DNA from: Acidilobus saccharovorans 345-15
Lineage (GTDB): Archaea > Thermoproteota > Thermoprotei_A > Sulfolobales > Acidilobaceae
NCBI RefSeq assembly: GCF_000144915.1
Contig: NC_014374.1
Coordinates: forward strand, 124,001 to 188,000
Length of the DNA stretch: 64,000 nucleotides
Reading direction: 5' to 3'
Shown: piece by piece, positions 1-8,242 of the stretch
How positions within the stretch are numbered: the first letter of the stretch is position 1
Layout of the letters: the number at the start of each line of letters is the position of its first letter
Made by a program: the position numbers and the translations under genes
The notes under the pieces: model-generated
Database searches by the model: none
Told to the model about the DNA's origin: nothing
What the model saw: only the letters and a program-made list of their open reading frames with translations

Positions 1-533
1 CCATAGGCAGGGCCAGGAACATAGTGTCGGAGCTGCCGAGCCCGCAGCAGGTCAAGGAGTTCGTTGACGCCATAGTTGACAAGGCCAAGGAGTACGCCGG
101 CAAGGTGGAGGTGGAGCTGGTCAGGGCTAACTTCGCGGGAATTTACATAGCCGACCTCCTGGCCAAGGATGGGAACGAGTTCATGGACTACCTGAAGCTC
201 ATAAGTGCGCAGGGGGACTGCGGGAGGAAGACCATAAGCATATACCCGGACGGCACGGTCAGGCCGTGCCAGTTCATAGACGAATACGTCATAGGGGACC
301 TGAGGAGGCAGAGCCTCAGGGAGATACTGAGCTATAACAACCCGGAGCTGGTCAAGTTCATAAAGCTCTACGAGAACCTCAGGGGGCCCAGGTGCGGCCC
401 CTGCCCCTTCAAGCTGGTATGCGGGGGCGGGAGCAGGGGGAGAGCTGAGGCAGCGAGCGGCGACTTCTGGGGCGACGACCCCCTCTGCTTCATAGACCCA
501 CTGGACGTGTGGCGCAGGAGGGGCCAGGGTTGA
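1..533 (+). CDS. Radical SAM/SPASM protein, C-terminal part (AhbC/AhbD-like, heme pathway)
   Basis: The gene enters from the left edge; the frame is open from base 3 and no start is visible. Only the C-terminal SPASM region is present. It shows a Cys followed by PDGTVRPC and, near the end, the cluster RCGPCPFKLVC plus a final Cys, the usual ligands of an auxiliary 4Fe-4S cluster. In this family (AhbC, AhbD, NirJ) such enzymes modify side chains of iron-coproporphyrin or didecarboxysiroheme. The next gene makes the siroheme precursor and overlaps the stop codon, which supports a role in the siroheme-dependent heme route. Which of the two Ahb enzymes this is cannot be decided without the N-terminal half. 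Confidence 0.75.
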   Translation, partial: IGRARNIVSELPSPQQVKEFVDAIVDKAKEYAGKVEVELVRANFAGIYIADLLAKDGNEFMDYLKLISAQGDCGRKTISIYPDGTVRPCQFIDEYVIGDLRRQSLREILSYNNPELVKFIKLYENLRGPRCGPCPFKLVCGGGSRGRAEAASGDFWGDDPLCFIDPLDVWRRRGQG

Positions 534-1201
534 CCTTCATACCCCTCTTCATAGACGTCAGCGGCCTCAGGGTAGTGGTCTTTGGCGGGGGCTCCGTGGG
601 GACCAGGAGGGCCCTGGAGTTCTCGTCAGCGGGGGCCAAGGTAACGGTCGTCGCCTCCCAGTTCTCCCATGAGCTTGAGGTTGCCGCCAAGGCAGGCCAG
701 GTGGAGCTCGTTAAGGCTGAGGTGAGGCCCGGCGACAACGTGGACAGGTTCATAAGGGGGGCCCACATAGTAGTTATAGCCACCTCCGACATGGAGCTCA
801 ACGACTACCTTGCCTCAAGGGCGCTAAGCCTTGGAGTCCTCGTGAACAACGCGACTGAGGCGAGGAGGGGAAACGTGGTCTACCCGTTCACGGCCGAGCC
901 CATAGAGGGCCTCAAGGTTGCCGTCACCTCCCTGGGGCTCTCTGGGGTCGCGGCCAGGAGGGCCAGGGACAGGATAGTTGAGTGCCTCAGCTCTGACAGG
1001 TACCTCAGGACGCTCCTCTCCGTTATGAGCAAGTTTAAGGAGGAGCTCAAGGAGTCAGTAAGCGACCCCAAGGTCAGGGTGCCGCTCTACTTCAAGGTGT
1101 CCGAGGACGAGGTGTTCAACAGGCTCGTGGAGCAGGGGGACGAGGACGGCGCCCTCAGGAGGGCCCTCGAGATAGCCCGCGCGTCGCTTAACAGAGCTTA
1201 G
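530..1201 (+). CDS. Precorrin-2 dehydrogenase / siroheme synthase N-domain
   Basis: A protein of about 223 residues. It has an N-terminal Rossmann motif (VFGGGSVGTRRA) followed by the NNATE and NVVYPF segments typical of the SirC/Met8p/CysG-B family, which oxidises precorrin-2 to sirohydrochlorin with NAD. The C-terminal part is the helical dimerisation region. I place the start at TTG 530, which overlaps the upstream TGA stop and follows an AGGAGGGG ribosome-binding site. A GTG at 509 in the same frame would add seven residues with no ribosome site. Overlap with the radical SAM gene implies translational coupling in a heme/siroheme operon. No SAM-methyltransferase domain is fused, as is usual in archaea. 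Confidence 0.85.
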   Translation: MTFIPLFIDVSGLRVVVFGGGSVGTRRALEFSSAGAKVTVVASQFSHELEVAAKAGQVELVKAEVRPGDNVDRFIRGAHIVVIATSDMELNDYLASRALSLGVLVNNATEARRGNVVYPFTAEPIEGLKVAVTSLGLSGVAARRARDRIVECLSSDRYLRTLLSVMSKFKEELKESVSDPKVRVPLYFKVSEDEVFNRLVEQGDEDGALRRALEIARASLNRA

Positions 1202-1518
1202 CCTACCCCCCCCCCCCCGATAAGGCTCTGAAAGGGCCCTGGGTTCCCCTCCTTCAGGGCCTCTAGCGCCTTCTCTATGTCAACTACCGAGAAGCTGCCG
1301 AGGGACCTTATGGCGATCCTTATCATGGTCCTTGCCATGCTCTCCGGCACCACCTGCAGCATCTCCCTGTAGGTGCCAACGGGGTCCTCCACCAGGGACT
1401 CCGCAAAGGAGCGACCGTGCGTCATATAAAAGTGGCTGTCCAGGTTAACCACCATACCCAGGGCCACCTTCCTGAGCGCTGCATCTATCAGCTTAACGGC
1501 CTGCTCCTTTGAGACCAA
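1198..1518 (-). CDS. Conserved hypothetical protein, about 106 aa
   Basis: I do not recognise a named family. The product is mostly alpha-helical, soluble, without signal or membrane segments. It opens with a TTG start preceded by little obvious ribosome-binding sequence. Its 3' end runs into a 13-nt G homopolymer that encodes the terminal GGGGVG, so the last residues depend on the exact tract length. It converges on the siroheme-synthase gene and overlaps its stop by four bases. Codon use resembles the neighbours, which is the main reason to accept it as a gene. Confidence 0.6.
   Translation of the reverse strand: MVSKEQAVKLIDAALRKVALGMVVNLDSHFYMTHGRSFAESLVEDPVGTYREMLQVVPESMARTMIRIAIRSLGSFSVVDIEKALEALKEGNPGPFQSLIGGGGVG
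1206..1218. repeat. Homopolymer tract, 13 C on the plus strand
   Basis: Thirteen consecutive C lie just after the stop of the siroheme-synthase gene and inside the last codons of the convergent minus-strand gene, where they encode a Gly run. Slippage would change that protein's C-terminus. It is also a classic place for a base-calling error. Confidence 0.9.
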
Positions 1519-1681
1519 GGCGACCGACCACGAAGCCTACAGTATATTTTATGAAGCCACTGAATATATTAGTTCTCAGACGTGGGCCGCATAGCGTTAC
1601 CCTGCAACAACCATGAAGTGTTGGTATTACTCTTCGGACCTGGAATATTAGGATAGAGAACCCAGCTGGAGCCCAGCGATG

Positions 1682-1759
1682 TGGCGGACCCGGGGGGATT
1701 TGAACCCCCGACCACCGGCTTAGGAGGCCGGCGCTCTGTCCTGGCTGAGCTACGGGTCC
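1682..1759 (-). tRNA. tRNA-Arg (anticodon CCU)
   Basis: A 78-nt cloverleaf can be folded by eye. The acceptor stem is GGACCCG with CGGGTCC, the D-arm GCTC/GAGC, the anticodon stem CCGGC/GCCGG with loop CTCCTAA (anticodon CCT), and the T-arm GGGGG TTCAAAT CCCCC. It ends with discriminator G and an encoded CCA. The variable loop is five nucleotides. No intron is present. Confidence 0.95.
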
Positions 1760-1850
1760 ACCGGCCTCCTCGCAGAGGGGTAGCCCACCACCTTATTTTA
1801 ACTTTACTGGATCCTTGGAACCAAGGAGCCGCCTGGAGTTGCCTTGCAGC

Positions 1851-2765
1851 TCAGCTCTCGCTCACCTGGTCCCTCCTCAGCACCCCAGTTAGGCAGTGCA
1901 CCCCTCCGCCTCCCTTGAGAACCTCGTCAATCTTGACCTCTATCACATCAACGCCCTCTGACTCCAGGGCCTTCCTGACGGGGTCGCACCCAGAGCCCAT
2001 GACCACCTTGAGGGGCCTGAGGGCGACCATGTTAAGGCACAGCCTCGCGCTCACGCCGCCGGGCAGCTGGGAGTACTCCATTGGCAGCACGTTAAACCCA
2101 AGCCTCTGCAGCCTGTCCATGGCCTCCCACGGGAACATCTGCCTCACTGTAACTATCGTCCTCACGTCAACCTGGGCTATGTACTCGTCTATGTGAATGA
2201 CGTTTATAGGTACCTGCACCTCGACCACCTCCTCGACCCCCATGGACTTCACAGTCTCTATGAAGGACCAGAGGCCCTTCCTGTTGGTCCTCTCGCCCAC
2301 GCCGGCTATTGCAACCTTTGGCGAGAGCATCATGGCGTTGCCCCCCTCGAAGACCTCGTCGTCCTCCATAACCTTCACTATGGGGTAGCCGAGGCCCTCT
2401 ATCTTATCCTTGAAGGCCCTCTCCTCGCCCCTGCGGACCTCGTACATGAACCTCGATATTATCGCGCCCGAGGGCCCCATGAAGAACGGGTCCCTGGCGT
2501 ACATAGCGTTTGGCTTGTCTGTGAGGCCCTCAACGGTGTGAATCTGAACCCCCTCCTTGCGGTAGACCTCTATTAAGCCCTCTACCTCCCTCCTGGCCTC
2601 CTCCAGGTTCACTGGGGAACGGAAGAGGTAACGGCGGTAGTTGCTCTCATTAACTATAGACACCTCCTGGCCGGGCACGTGCATTAAGACCTCCCTTAGC
2701 CTGCCCACCTCAGAGCTCACAAGAAGGCCTCCCATGCTAGGTCCCAGGCTAGGCTTAACTTCCAA
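1851..2765 (-). CDS. Amidinotransferase/arginine-deiminase superfamily enzyme
   Basis: A 304-residue protein of the guanidine-modifying pentein fold. The catalytic set is visible: Asp92 in ARDPFF, Glu140 in FEGGN, His191 in VIHIDEY and the nucleophile Cys291 in GGGGVHCLTG. All active-site residues being present argues for an active enzyme on arginine or a related guanidine compound (arginine deiminase, dimethylarginine hydrolase or amidinotransferase). The sequence alone does not give the substrate. The gene stands alone between a tRNA-Arg and a nucleoside phosphorylase gene. The GTG or ATG choice at the start makes little difference, since the first 12 residues are poorly conserved in the family. 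Confidence 0.85.
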   Translation of the reverse strand: MEVKPSLGPSMGGLLVSSEVGRLREVLMHVPGQEVSIVNESNYRRYLFRSPVNLEEARREVEGLIEVYRKEGVQIHTVEGLTDKPNAMYARDPFFMGPSGAIISRFMYEVRRGEERAFKDKIEGLGYPIVKVMEDDEVFEGGNAMMLSPKVAIAGVGERTNRKGLWSFIETVKSMGVEEVVEVQVPINVIHIDEYIAQVDVRTIVTVRQMFPWEAMDRLQRLGFNVLPMEYSQLPGGVSARLCLNMVALRPLKVVMGSGCDPVRKALESEGVDVIEVKIDEVLKGGGGVHCLTGVLRRDQVSES

Positions 2766-2804
2766 ACATTAAATTTCTGTTAACTTGAACGCACCGAAAG
2801 GCGC

Positions 2805-3650
2805 TCAGGGGCCAGGCCTCAGGAGCGAGGGGTAGAAGTACCTCTTCCCGGCCCTCCCCTTAACCTCGTCCCACTCGTGAAGTATCCTCACGGCCTCGTC
2901 AGCCACCTTTATCAGGTTCTCCTCGCCAGCGTGGGCAACGAACTCATCCTTAACCCTCTGGGCGTAGACGGCGTGCACTGCCCCCGCCCTGAAGCCGTAT
3001 ATATTTGCTAAGGTAAGGAGGGTGGCGCTCTCCATCTCAAAGTTCAGCACCCTCATCTGCCTCAGGTCAGGCACGAGGTTCCTTGACCAGCTCGGCATGT
3101 AACCCCCGTAGCCCGGCCTCCCCTGGCCCACGTAGAAGCTGTCAGTAGAGGCCGTGATGCCAAGGTGGTACCTCACCCCGAGGCTCTCGGCGGCCTCGAC
3201 CAGGGCCATGATTACCTCGTAGCTGGCCGAGGCCGGGTAGCCGGCCGGGGCGTACTGGTAGCTCGTGCCGTCCATCCTGACCGCGGCGGTGGTTATTATT
3301 ATATCCCCAACTTCTATGTCATCCTGTATGGCGCCGGTGCTTCCAACCCTTATCAGCGTGTCAGCGCCGAGCTCCAGCAGCTCCTCAACTGCTATGGCGG
3401 TGGCAGGTCCCCCTATGCCCGTGGAGACCACCGCCACGTCAACGCCCCTGTAAACGCCCCTGAAGCTTGAGTACTCCCTCCTCTGGGCCAGCCTCCAGCT
3501 CCTGTCCCAGGAGGAGGCTATCCTTGAGGCCCTCTCAACCTCGCCTGGCATAAGCACGTACTTTGGCACGTCGCCCTTCCTGAGGCCCAGGTGGTAGGCC
3601 CTGCCCTCCGAGTCGAAGGGCCTTGAAGCTGAAGACATGCGCTCCTCCAC
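2805..3650 (-). CDS. udp: Uridine/purine nucleoside phosphorylase
   Basis: A PNP/UDP-phosphorylase family protein of 281 residues. Recognisable segments are the phosphate-binding region near residues 30-40 (MPGEVERA), the STGIGGPA and VGSTGAI loops, and the ribose/phosphate segment NFEMESATLLTLANIYG near residue 205. The family splits nucleosides with phosphate to free base and ribose-1-phosphate. The FEMES and following hydrophobic region look more like uridine phosphorylases than purine enzymes, but base specificity is inferred. It is a salvage enzyme of the cytosol. The last 20 residues extend slightly past the usual family end. Confidence 0.85.
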   Translation of the reverse strand: MEERMSSASRPFDSEGRAYHLGLRKGDVPKYVLMPGEVERASRIASSWDRSWRLAQRREYSSFRGVYRGVDVAVVSTGIGGPATAIAVEELLELGADTLIRVGSTGAIQDDIEVGDIIITTAAVRMDGTSYQYAPAGYPASASYEVIMALVEAAESLGVRYHLGITASTDSFYVGQGRPGYGGYMPSWSRNLVPDLRQMRVLNFEMESATLLTLANIYGFRAGAVHAVYAQRVKDEFVAHAGEENLIKVADEAVRILHEWDEVKGRAGKRYFYPSLLRPGP

Positions 3651-3685
3651 TTTGGCCCCTGCGTAAGGCGAGGCCTCGCCTAGAA

Positions 3686-4633
3686 CTAAAGCTCTTCCTC
3701 CTCGGGCTCCCCTCCCTTAGCGCCGCTGTTCCTGCAGAGCGACCTGAGGAGGGGGTAGAGGAAGTCCTTCGGCTCCCTCGAGGCGGCCTTGTCAACCTCA
3801 ACGTAGACCGGGAGGTCGAGGTCGTCAAAGAGCCTGATCCTGTCCTTTATCACGCCGTTCTCCGGCTCGGCCATTATTGTGGGCATAAAGGCCACATAGC
3901 CAAGGCCGTTGGATCCCTCGACAGCGCCCCCCACCAGCACCGCAGAGAAGCCGTTCTCGCGGGTCCTCACGTCCAGGAGCTCCATTACCTGCTCATAGTC
4001 CAGCGTGAGTATGCCGTTGCTGGGCTCGGACCTCATCCTTATGAAGTTAGACTGGAACGGCAGCATAGCGCCTATCACTACGTCAGCCCCGTTATACGAC
4101 AGGGACCTGAGGACCTCGGGGTAGTTTATGTCCTCGTCAACAAAGACCCCGACCCTCACGTTAGTGCGCCCGACCTCAAACACCAGGACATCCTTGCCTG
4201 GCGTGAGCCCGCTCTCCCTCTCCTTCCTTGTAAGCGCCACCTTTCTGTACTTGCCTATGAGTCTCCCGTTGGGGCCCACCACTATTGTGGTCAGGTAGAG
4301 CCTGGGCCCGGCCCTCTCGACAAGGGGGCCAGCTATTACATAGACTCCATACTCCTCGCTGACCTTAGACACCATGGTTAGCGTGGGGCTCAGCTGCATC
4401 TCTGACTCCGAGATCCTCTCCGCAAAGCCCTTGAGTATTGAGGGGACCTTCTGGTCAGGGTAGTAGCCCACTATTGGGCCTGTGACCGGGTAGGCCGGAA
4501 GCACTAGAATGTCAACAGGATGATCGCTCACAGCCTTAGCCGCGAGCTCAAGGAACCTCTTAGTGTTGGTCCTCCTAGCGCCAAGCCTTATGCGGGTGTG
4601 CAGCACTGCTATCCTCAGTGGCATCGCCGGCAC
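3686..4633 (-). CDS. Nitrilase-fold (carbon-nitrogen hydrolase) protein, probably inactive
   Basis: The 315-residue product aligns with the nitrilase superfamily along its length. The DILVLPAYPVTG strand, the KYRKVAL segment and VGVFVDEDINYPEV are in order, at about residues 41-52, 128-134 and 161-174. Family members use a Glu-Lys-Cys triad. Here the Lys (131) is kept, but the Glu position reads Ala (47) and the nucleophile Cys position reads Asp (166). The fold is therefore kept and the standard amide/nitrile chemistry should be lost. It may bind a ligand, act as a subunit, or use another mechanism. The C-terminus is a short acidic tail. The gene ends 35 bases from the nucleoside phosphorylase start on the same strand, suggesting co-transcription. 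Confidence 0.8.
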   Translation of the reverse strand: MPAMPLRIAVLHTRIRLGARRTNTKRFLELAAKAVSDHPVDILVLPAYPVTGPIVGYYPDQKVPSILKGFAERISESEMQLSPTLTMVSKVSEEYGVYVIAGPLVERAGPRLYLTTIVVGPNGRLIGKYRKVALTRKERESGLTPGKDVLVFEVGRTNVRVGVFVDEDINYPEVLRSLSYNGADVVIGAMLPFQSNFIRMRSEPSNGILTLDYEQVMELLDVRTRENGFSAVLVGGAVEGSNGLGYVAFMPTIMAEPENGVIKDRIRLFDDLDLPVYVEVDKAASREPKDFLYPLLRSLCRNSGAKGGEPEEEEL

Positions 4634-4763
4634 CTGTGGCTCTTGATTCAGTTAGGCGAAGTGGACTTAAAGCCTATACAGGCTTTTAGCCCATATCATT
4701 AGGGGAACGACCTTCTCTATGAGTATTATGAACTTCAGCTGAAGGCTAACCTAAGGGTGAAAC

Positions 4764-4768
4764 AAAAA
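4764..4768 (-). terminator. T-run terminator after the 4814-4864 unit
   Basis: Five T on the minus strand follow the small Lys-rich reading frame by about 45 bases, in the form typical of archaeal termination. Confidence 0.35.
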
Positions 4769-4813
4769 GGTTAGCTTTCAGAATGATAAGAACCTAAAGC
4801 GACTATCAGCAGC

Positions 4814-4864
4814 TTACTTCTTCTGCTCACCCTGCTGCTCAGCGGTCTTCTTCTTCTTTGCCAA
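4814..4864 (-). CDS. Possible 16-residue Lys-rich peptide in its own transcription unit
   Basis: The 370-base gap between the nitrilase-like and glyoxylate reductase genes holds a compact minus-strand unit. It has a TATA box at 4922-4929, a strong hairpin (CCGGCCC GTAA GGGCCGG) around 4873-4890, a GGTGA ribosome site in its 3' edge, and a TTG start six bases on. The start opens the frame MAKKKKTAEQQGEQKK, followed by a T-run. The tail resembles the charged end of a ribosomal protein. A second, overlapping Arg-rich frame begins near 4908, so an untranslated RNA is equally possible. Nothing else in the gap is recognisable. Confidence 0.3.
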   Translation of the reverse strand: MAKKKKTAEQQGEQKK

Positions 4865-4921
4865 TTCAGGTCACCGGCCCTTACGGGCCGGGGATACTTT
4901 GTACTTGCCCGCACTCTTAAG

Positions 4922-4929
4922 AGTTTATA
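4922..4929 (-). promoter_or_regulatory. TATA box for the small 4.8-kb unit
   Basis: The minus strand reads GAGTATAAACTC here. Transcription would begin about 25 bases on, shortly before the hairpin of the small unit. Confidence 0.45.
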
Positions 4930-5003
4930 CTCCTGAGAGCGGGGAGGCCGATTCAGGTTCCTATCTTTGGCGTTATACTCCATAGGAGTACGCCCATGGC
5001 GGC

Positions 5004-6011
5004 TCAGAAGCCGGGCGGCCTGACCCTAAGGACTTCCTCGTTCACCAGCGTCGGAGGCCTCTCCCCCCTGCTGAACGCCTCAAGGTTCCTGTACACTAGC
5101 TCCGCCATCTTTGCCCTGGTCTCCCTGGTGGCGCTGCCTATGTGGGGGGTCAAAACCACGTTGCTCAGCTTAGTTATCGGGTGCGAGGGGTCGAGGGGCT
5201 CGGTGGGGTACACGTCGAGGCCCGCCCCGGCTATCCAGCCCTCCTTGAGGGCCCTGTAGAGGGCATCGATGTCTACTACCTTTCCCCTGGCAGTGTTAAC
5301 CACTATGGCCGTCCTCTTCATGAGCCTCAGCCTGGACTCGTTGACCAGGTTCTGGGTCTCGGGCGTGAGGGGCACGTGCAGGGTCACTATGTCACTCTCC
5401 CTGAAGAGCTCGTCAAGGTCAACGTAAGTTGCCCCCAGGGCCTCCATCTCCGGGTGCCTCCTCCTGCTGTTGTATATTATCCTCATGTCAAAGCCCTTGG
5501 CCCTCCTGGCGACCGCCTGGCCTATCCTGCCCCCTCCCACTATGCCCAGGGTCTTGCCGACGAGGTCGAAGCCTAACATCATAGTAGGGTGCCAGGCGGT
5601 GCCGGAGCTCTTCCAGCCCCCGCTCCTGACGTAGGCGTCCGACTCCACTATCCGGCGGGCCACGGCAAGTATGAGGGCCCAGGTCAGGTCAGCCGTGGCG
5701 TCGGTGAGCACGTCGGGGGTGTTAGTGACGTAGACGCCGTGCTTCGTGGCGCACTCGAGGTCTATGTTGTCAAAGCCCACGGCGTACTGTGCTATTATCC
5801 TGAGCTCGGGGCTCAGCGCCTCTATCACGTCACACGTTACCTTGTCCTCAAGCATGGTCACCAGGGCCTGCGCACCCTTGGCCCTAGATATGAGCTCCTC
5901 CTTGGTCGGGGGCCTGTACTCGGGCCACACGTCGACCTTCTGGAAAAGCCCCTTTATGGACTCAAAGGCGGGGAACGGTATCTCCCTAGTCACGAAGAGC
6001 CTGAGCTCCAA
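5004..6011 (-). CDS. gyaR: D-2-hydroxyacid dehydrogenase, glyoxylate reductase type
   Basis: The protein has all marks of the D-isomer-specific 2-hydroxyacid dehydrogenases: the NAD(P) loop [15 protein letters not shown], catalytic Arg in NTARGK, Glu in YPTEPLD and His in TPHIGSAT. Sequence style ([24 protein letters not shown]) is that of archaeal glyoxylate reductases, which reduce glyoxylate or hydroxypyruvate. The open frame extends to 6095, but the added 28 residues are Ser/Arg-rich and unlike the family. I choose TTG 6011, preceded by GGGCGAGAG and by a TTTTAAT promoter element near 6045. It is divergent from the Fe-S oxidoreductase gene and shares a 150-base promoter region with it. 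Confidence 0.85.
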   Translation of the reverse strand: MELRLFVTREIPFPAFESIKGLFQKVDVWPEYRPPTKEELISRAKGAQALVTMLEDKVTCDVIEALSPELRIIAQYAVGFDNIDLECATKHGVYVTNTPDVLTDATADLTWALILAVARRIVESDAYVRSGGWKSSGTAWHPTMMLGFDLVGKTLGIVGGGRIGQAVARRAKGFDMRIIYNSRRRHPEMEALGATYVDLDELFRESDIVTLHVPLTPETQNLVNESRLRLMKRTAIVVNTARGKVVDIDALYRALKEGWIAGAGLDVYPTEPLDPSHPITKLSNVVLTPHIGSATRETRAKMAELVYRNLEAFSRGERPPTLVNEEVLRVRPPGF

Positions 6012-6117
6012 GCTCTCGCCCAGGGAGCCGTGGACGCTTGAATTAAAACGGTGAGCTGCCTGACGCGAGCTAAATTGTGACCGGCTAGACTGCAAAGGTA
6101 CAGGCCATAGTTCAAGG

Positions 6118-6126
6118 CTTTTATAT
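6118..6126 (+). promoter_or_regulatory. TATA box of the Fe-S oxidoreductase gene
   Basis: The sequence CTTTTATAT lies 32 bases before the TTG start at 6158, so the message would be nearly leaderless. Confidence 0.6.
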
Positions 6127-6157
6127 CAATCTGGCCTCGAACGTCTCGGCGTTTAGC

Positions 6158-8242
6158 TTGACCTACATAGGCATAGTCAACTTCGCCTGGGTCAAGCAGT
6201 ACGAGGCCCTAGTATATGCGATAGGCTTCGTGGTCTTCCTGTGGCTTCTCTACGCGGCATACGACGGCTACAGGAGGTGGACCCACGGCCTGCCCAAGTG
6301 GAGGCTCATGTTCTGGCCGCCAGGCTACCCCGTGTCCAAGGCGCTGAGGAACTTCGCCCAGTTCGCGCTGCTGCAGTGGAAGACCCTGAGGCAGCGCTTC
6401 CCAGGGACCATGCACGCGCTGATATTCTACGGCATAGGGTGGCTCTTCATAGCGACCATACTGAGGGCCATAAACATGCACGTAGTTGTCTTCCTGACCG
6501 GTGACGTGTTCTACGCTTACAAGCTGCTCAACAACGTGGCCGGCCTAATGGTTATAGTGGGCGCCTCCATAGCCATTGTAAGGAGGAGGCTCAGGCTCAC
6601 CCCTAACCTGCCCCAGGACCCATACTACTACCTAGTGCTTGGCCTCCTCCTGGTCATTGTCGTAACCGGCTTCCTCGTTGACGGCATAGCTGGCGTTGCC
6701 TACAGGTACACGTGGGAGAGGCCGTGGTTTGACCCAGTTGGCTACCTAGTGTTCACGTGGGCTAGGACGGTGCCCGTGCCAGAGCTGCAGGAGATTTACA
6801 GAGGCCTGTGGCTCTTCCACATGAGCATAGCAATGGCCGCCCTGGCAATAATTCCGTTCACCAACCTCTGGCACATCTACGCCGCGTCGCTCAACGTGGC
6901 CTTCCAGAGGCAGGGCGCCGCCCCTCAGGGGGTCAAGCCCGTGACGGACCTTGACGAGAGGATAGAGCAGGGCAGGCCCCTCGGCGTGGTGAAGCTCTCC
7001 GACACCACCTGGAAGCAGCGCCTGGACTTCGACGCATGCACATCGTGCATGAGGTGCACCAACGCCTGCCCAGCGTTCACCGCGGGAAAGCCACTGAGCC
7101 CGAGGGACGTCATAGTTACCATGCGTGACGCCATGAGGGAGGGCCTCTGGGACCAGCAGGCCTGGGGCAGCGGCAGGCTGCAGGTTAACCCTGAGGCGCT
7201 CTGGAGCTGCGTCACCTGCGGCGCCTGCGTCTACGAGTGCCCCGTCACAATCCACCACGTTGACACCATAATAGACTTGAGGAGGGGCATGGTCAGCGTG
7301 GGCTCCGAGGACGTCCCCAAGGACGCCCTCGACGCGCTCTACAGGCTGCAGCAGAACGGCAACCCGCTTGGGGCGAACCCATATGACAAGGAGCAGTGGC
7401 TGAACGAGCTCGCCCAGAAGTATGGCGATGACATAATAGCCAAGGAGGGGGAGGAGTACGACTACCTCTACTGGGTGGGCTGCATAACCTCCTACGACCC
7501 AAGGATAAGGCCCGTGGCCGAGGCCATAGTATCGCTCCTGAGGTCCGCGGGCGTCAAGGTTGCTATACCAGCTGAGCAGGGGTGCTGCGGCGAGCCCGCG
7601 AGGGCCATAGGTGACGAGGCCCTCTACGTTGAGCTCATGAAGCAGGCTCTGGAGGTCCTCAGCAGGTACAAGTTCAAGAAACTGCTTGTCAGCTGCCCCC
7701 ACGGGTTCAATAACTTCAAGAACAACTACAGGCTCTACAGGGACTACCTGGCCAAGAGGGAGGACACCGCAAAGCTGGCGGAGGTCCTAGATAAGCTAGA
7801 GGTTGAGCACCACTCAGTCGTGCTCGCAAGGCTTATCAAGGAGGGCAGGATAAGGCCCGGCAAGGGGATAGATGCCGTGGTCACGTACCACGACCCGTGC
7901 TACCTCGGCAGGTGGAACGGCCTCTACGAGGAGCCCAGGAGCGTCATAGAGTCCACGGGCCTCAGGATAAGGGAGATGCCGAGGAACAGGTCCAGGAGCT
8001 TCTGCTGCGGGGGCGGCGGCGGGCAGCTGTTCTATGAGGTGAAGAAGGGGGAGCGCATATCGACCCTTAGGGCCGAGGAGGCCTCAAAGACCCTGGGCGA
8101 GGGCGGCAGGAAGGTCGTGGCCGTGGCCTGCCCCTTCTGCAACACAATGTTCAGGGCCGAGTCGGGGAAGTTCAACTTTGAAGTTATGGATATAGCCGAG
8201 ATACTTAAGGCGTCAGTCAAGGAGGACAAGGGAAGCTCATGA
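6158..8242 (+). CDS. Membrane-bound Fe-S oxidoreductase (HdrE/NarI-like plus HdrD-like fusion)
   Basis: A 694-residue fusion. The first 245 residues carry about six hydrophobic segments with His residues, like the cytochrome-b-type subunit of heterodisulfide or nitrate reductases. They are followed by two 4Fe-4S motifs (CTSCMRCTNACP near 293 and CVTCGACVYECP near 350). Two CCG domains follow (QGCCGEP near 475; DPCYLGR and FCCGGGGG near 570-615) that bind a noncubane cluster in HdrB/HdrD. The layout suggests electron exchange between the quinone pool and a cytosolic thiol or acyl-CoA-linked donor. Acyl-CoA dehydrogenase and enoyl-CoA hydratase elsewhere in the window fit beta-oxidation electron transfer, but that link is inference. 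The TTG start is supported by the TATA spacing. Confidence 0.85.
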   Translation: MTYIGIVNFAWVKQYEALVYAIGFVVFLWLLYAAYDGYRRWTHGLPKWRLMFWPPGYPVSKALRNFAQFALLQWKTLRQRFPGTMHALIFYGIGWLFIATILRAINMHVVVFLTGDVFYAYKLLNNVAGLMVIVGASIAIVRRRLRLTPNLPQDPYYYLVLGLLLVIVVTGFLVDGIAGVAYRYTWERPWFDPVGYLVFTWARTVPVPELQEIYRGLWLFHMSIAMAALAIIPFTNLWHIYAASLNVAFQRQGAAPQGVKPVTDLDERIEQGRPLGVVKLSDTTWKQRLDFDACTSCMRCTNACPAFTAGKPLSPRDVIVTMRDAMREGLWDQQAWGSGRLQVNPEALWSCVTCGACVYECPVTIHHVDTIIDLRRGMVSVGSEDVPKDALDALYRLQQNGNPLGANPYDKEQWLNELAQKYGDDIIAKEGEEYDYLYWVGCITSYDPRIRPVAEAIVSLLRSAGVKVAIPAEQGCCGEPARAIGDEALYVELMKQALEVLSRYKFKKLLVSCPHGFNNFKNNYRLYRDYLAKREDTAKLAEVLDKLEVEHHSVVLARLIKEGRIRPGKGIDAVVTYHDPCYLGRWNGLYEEPRSVIESTGLRIREMPRNRSRSFCCGGGGGQLFYEVKKGERISTLRAEEASKTLGEGGRKVVAVACPFCNTMFRAESGKFNFEVMDIAEILKASVKEDKGSS

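Noticed and set aside
3623-4381. 252-codon open frame on the plus strand
   Set aside because: It is a shadow of the nitrilase-fold gene.
4866-4980. Split or intron-containing tRNA in the 4.8-kb gap
   Set aside because: A strong hairpin is present, but no T-arm or acceptor partners are found.
6746-7702. 318-codon open frame on the minus strand
   Set aside because: It lies wholly inside the Fe-S oxidoreductase gene; its text is typical of a GC-rich antisense shadow and has no ribosome site.
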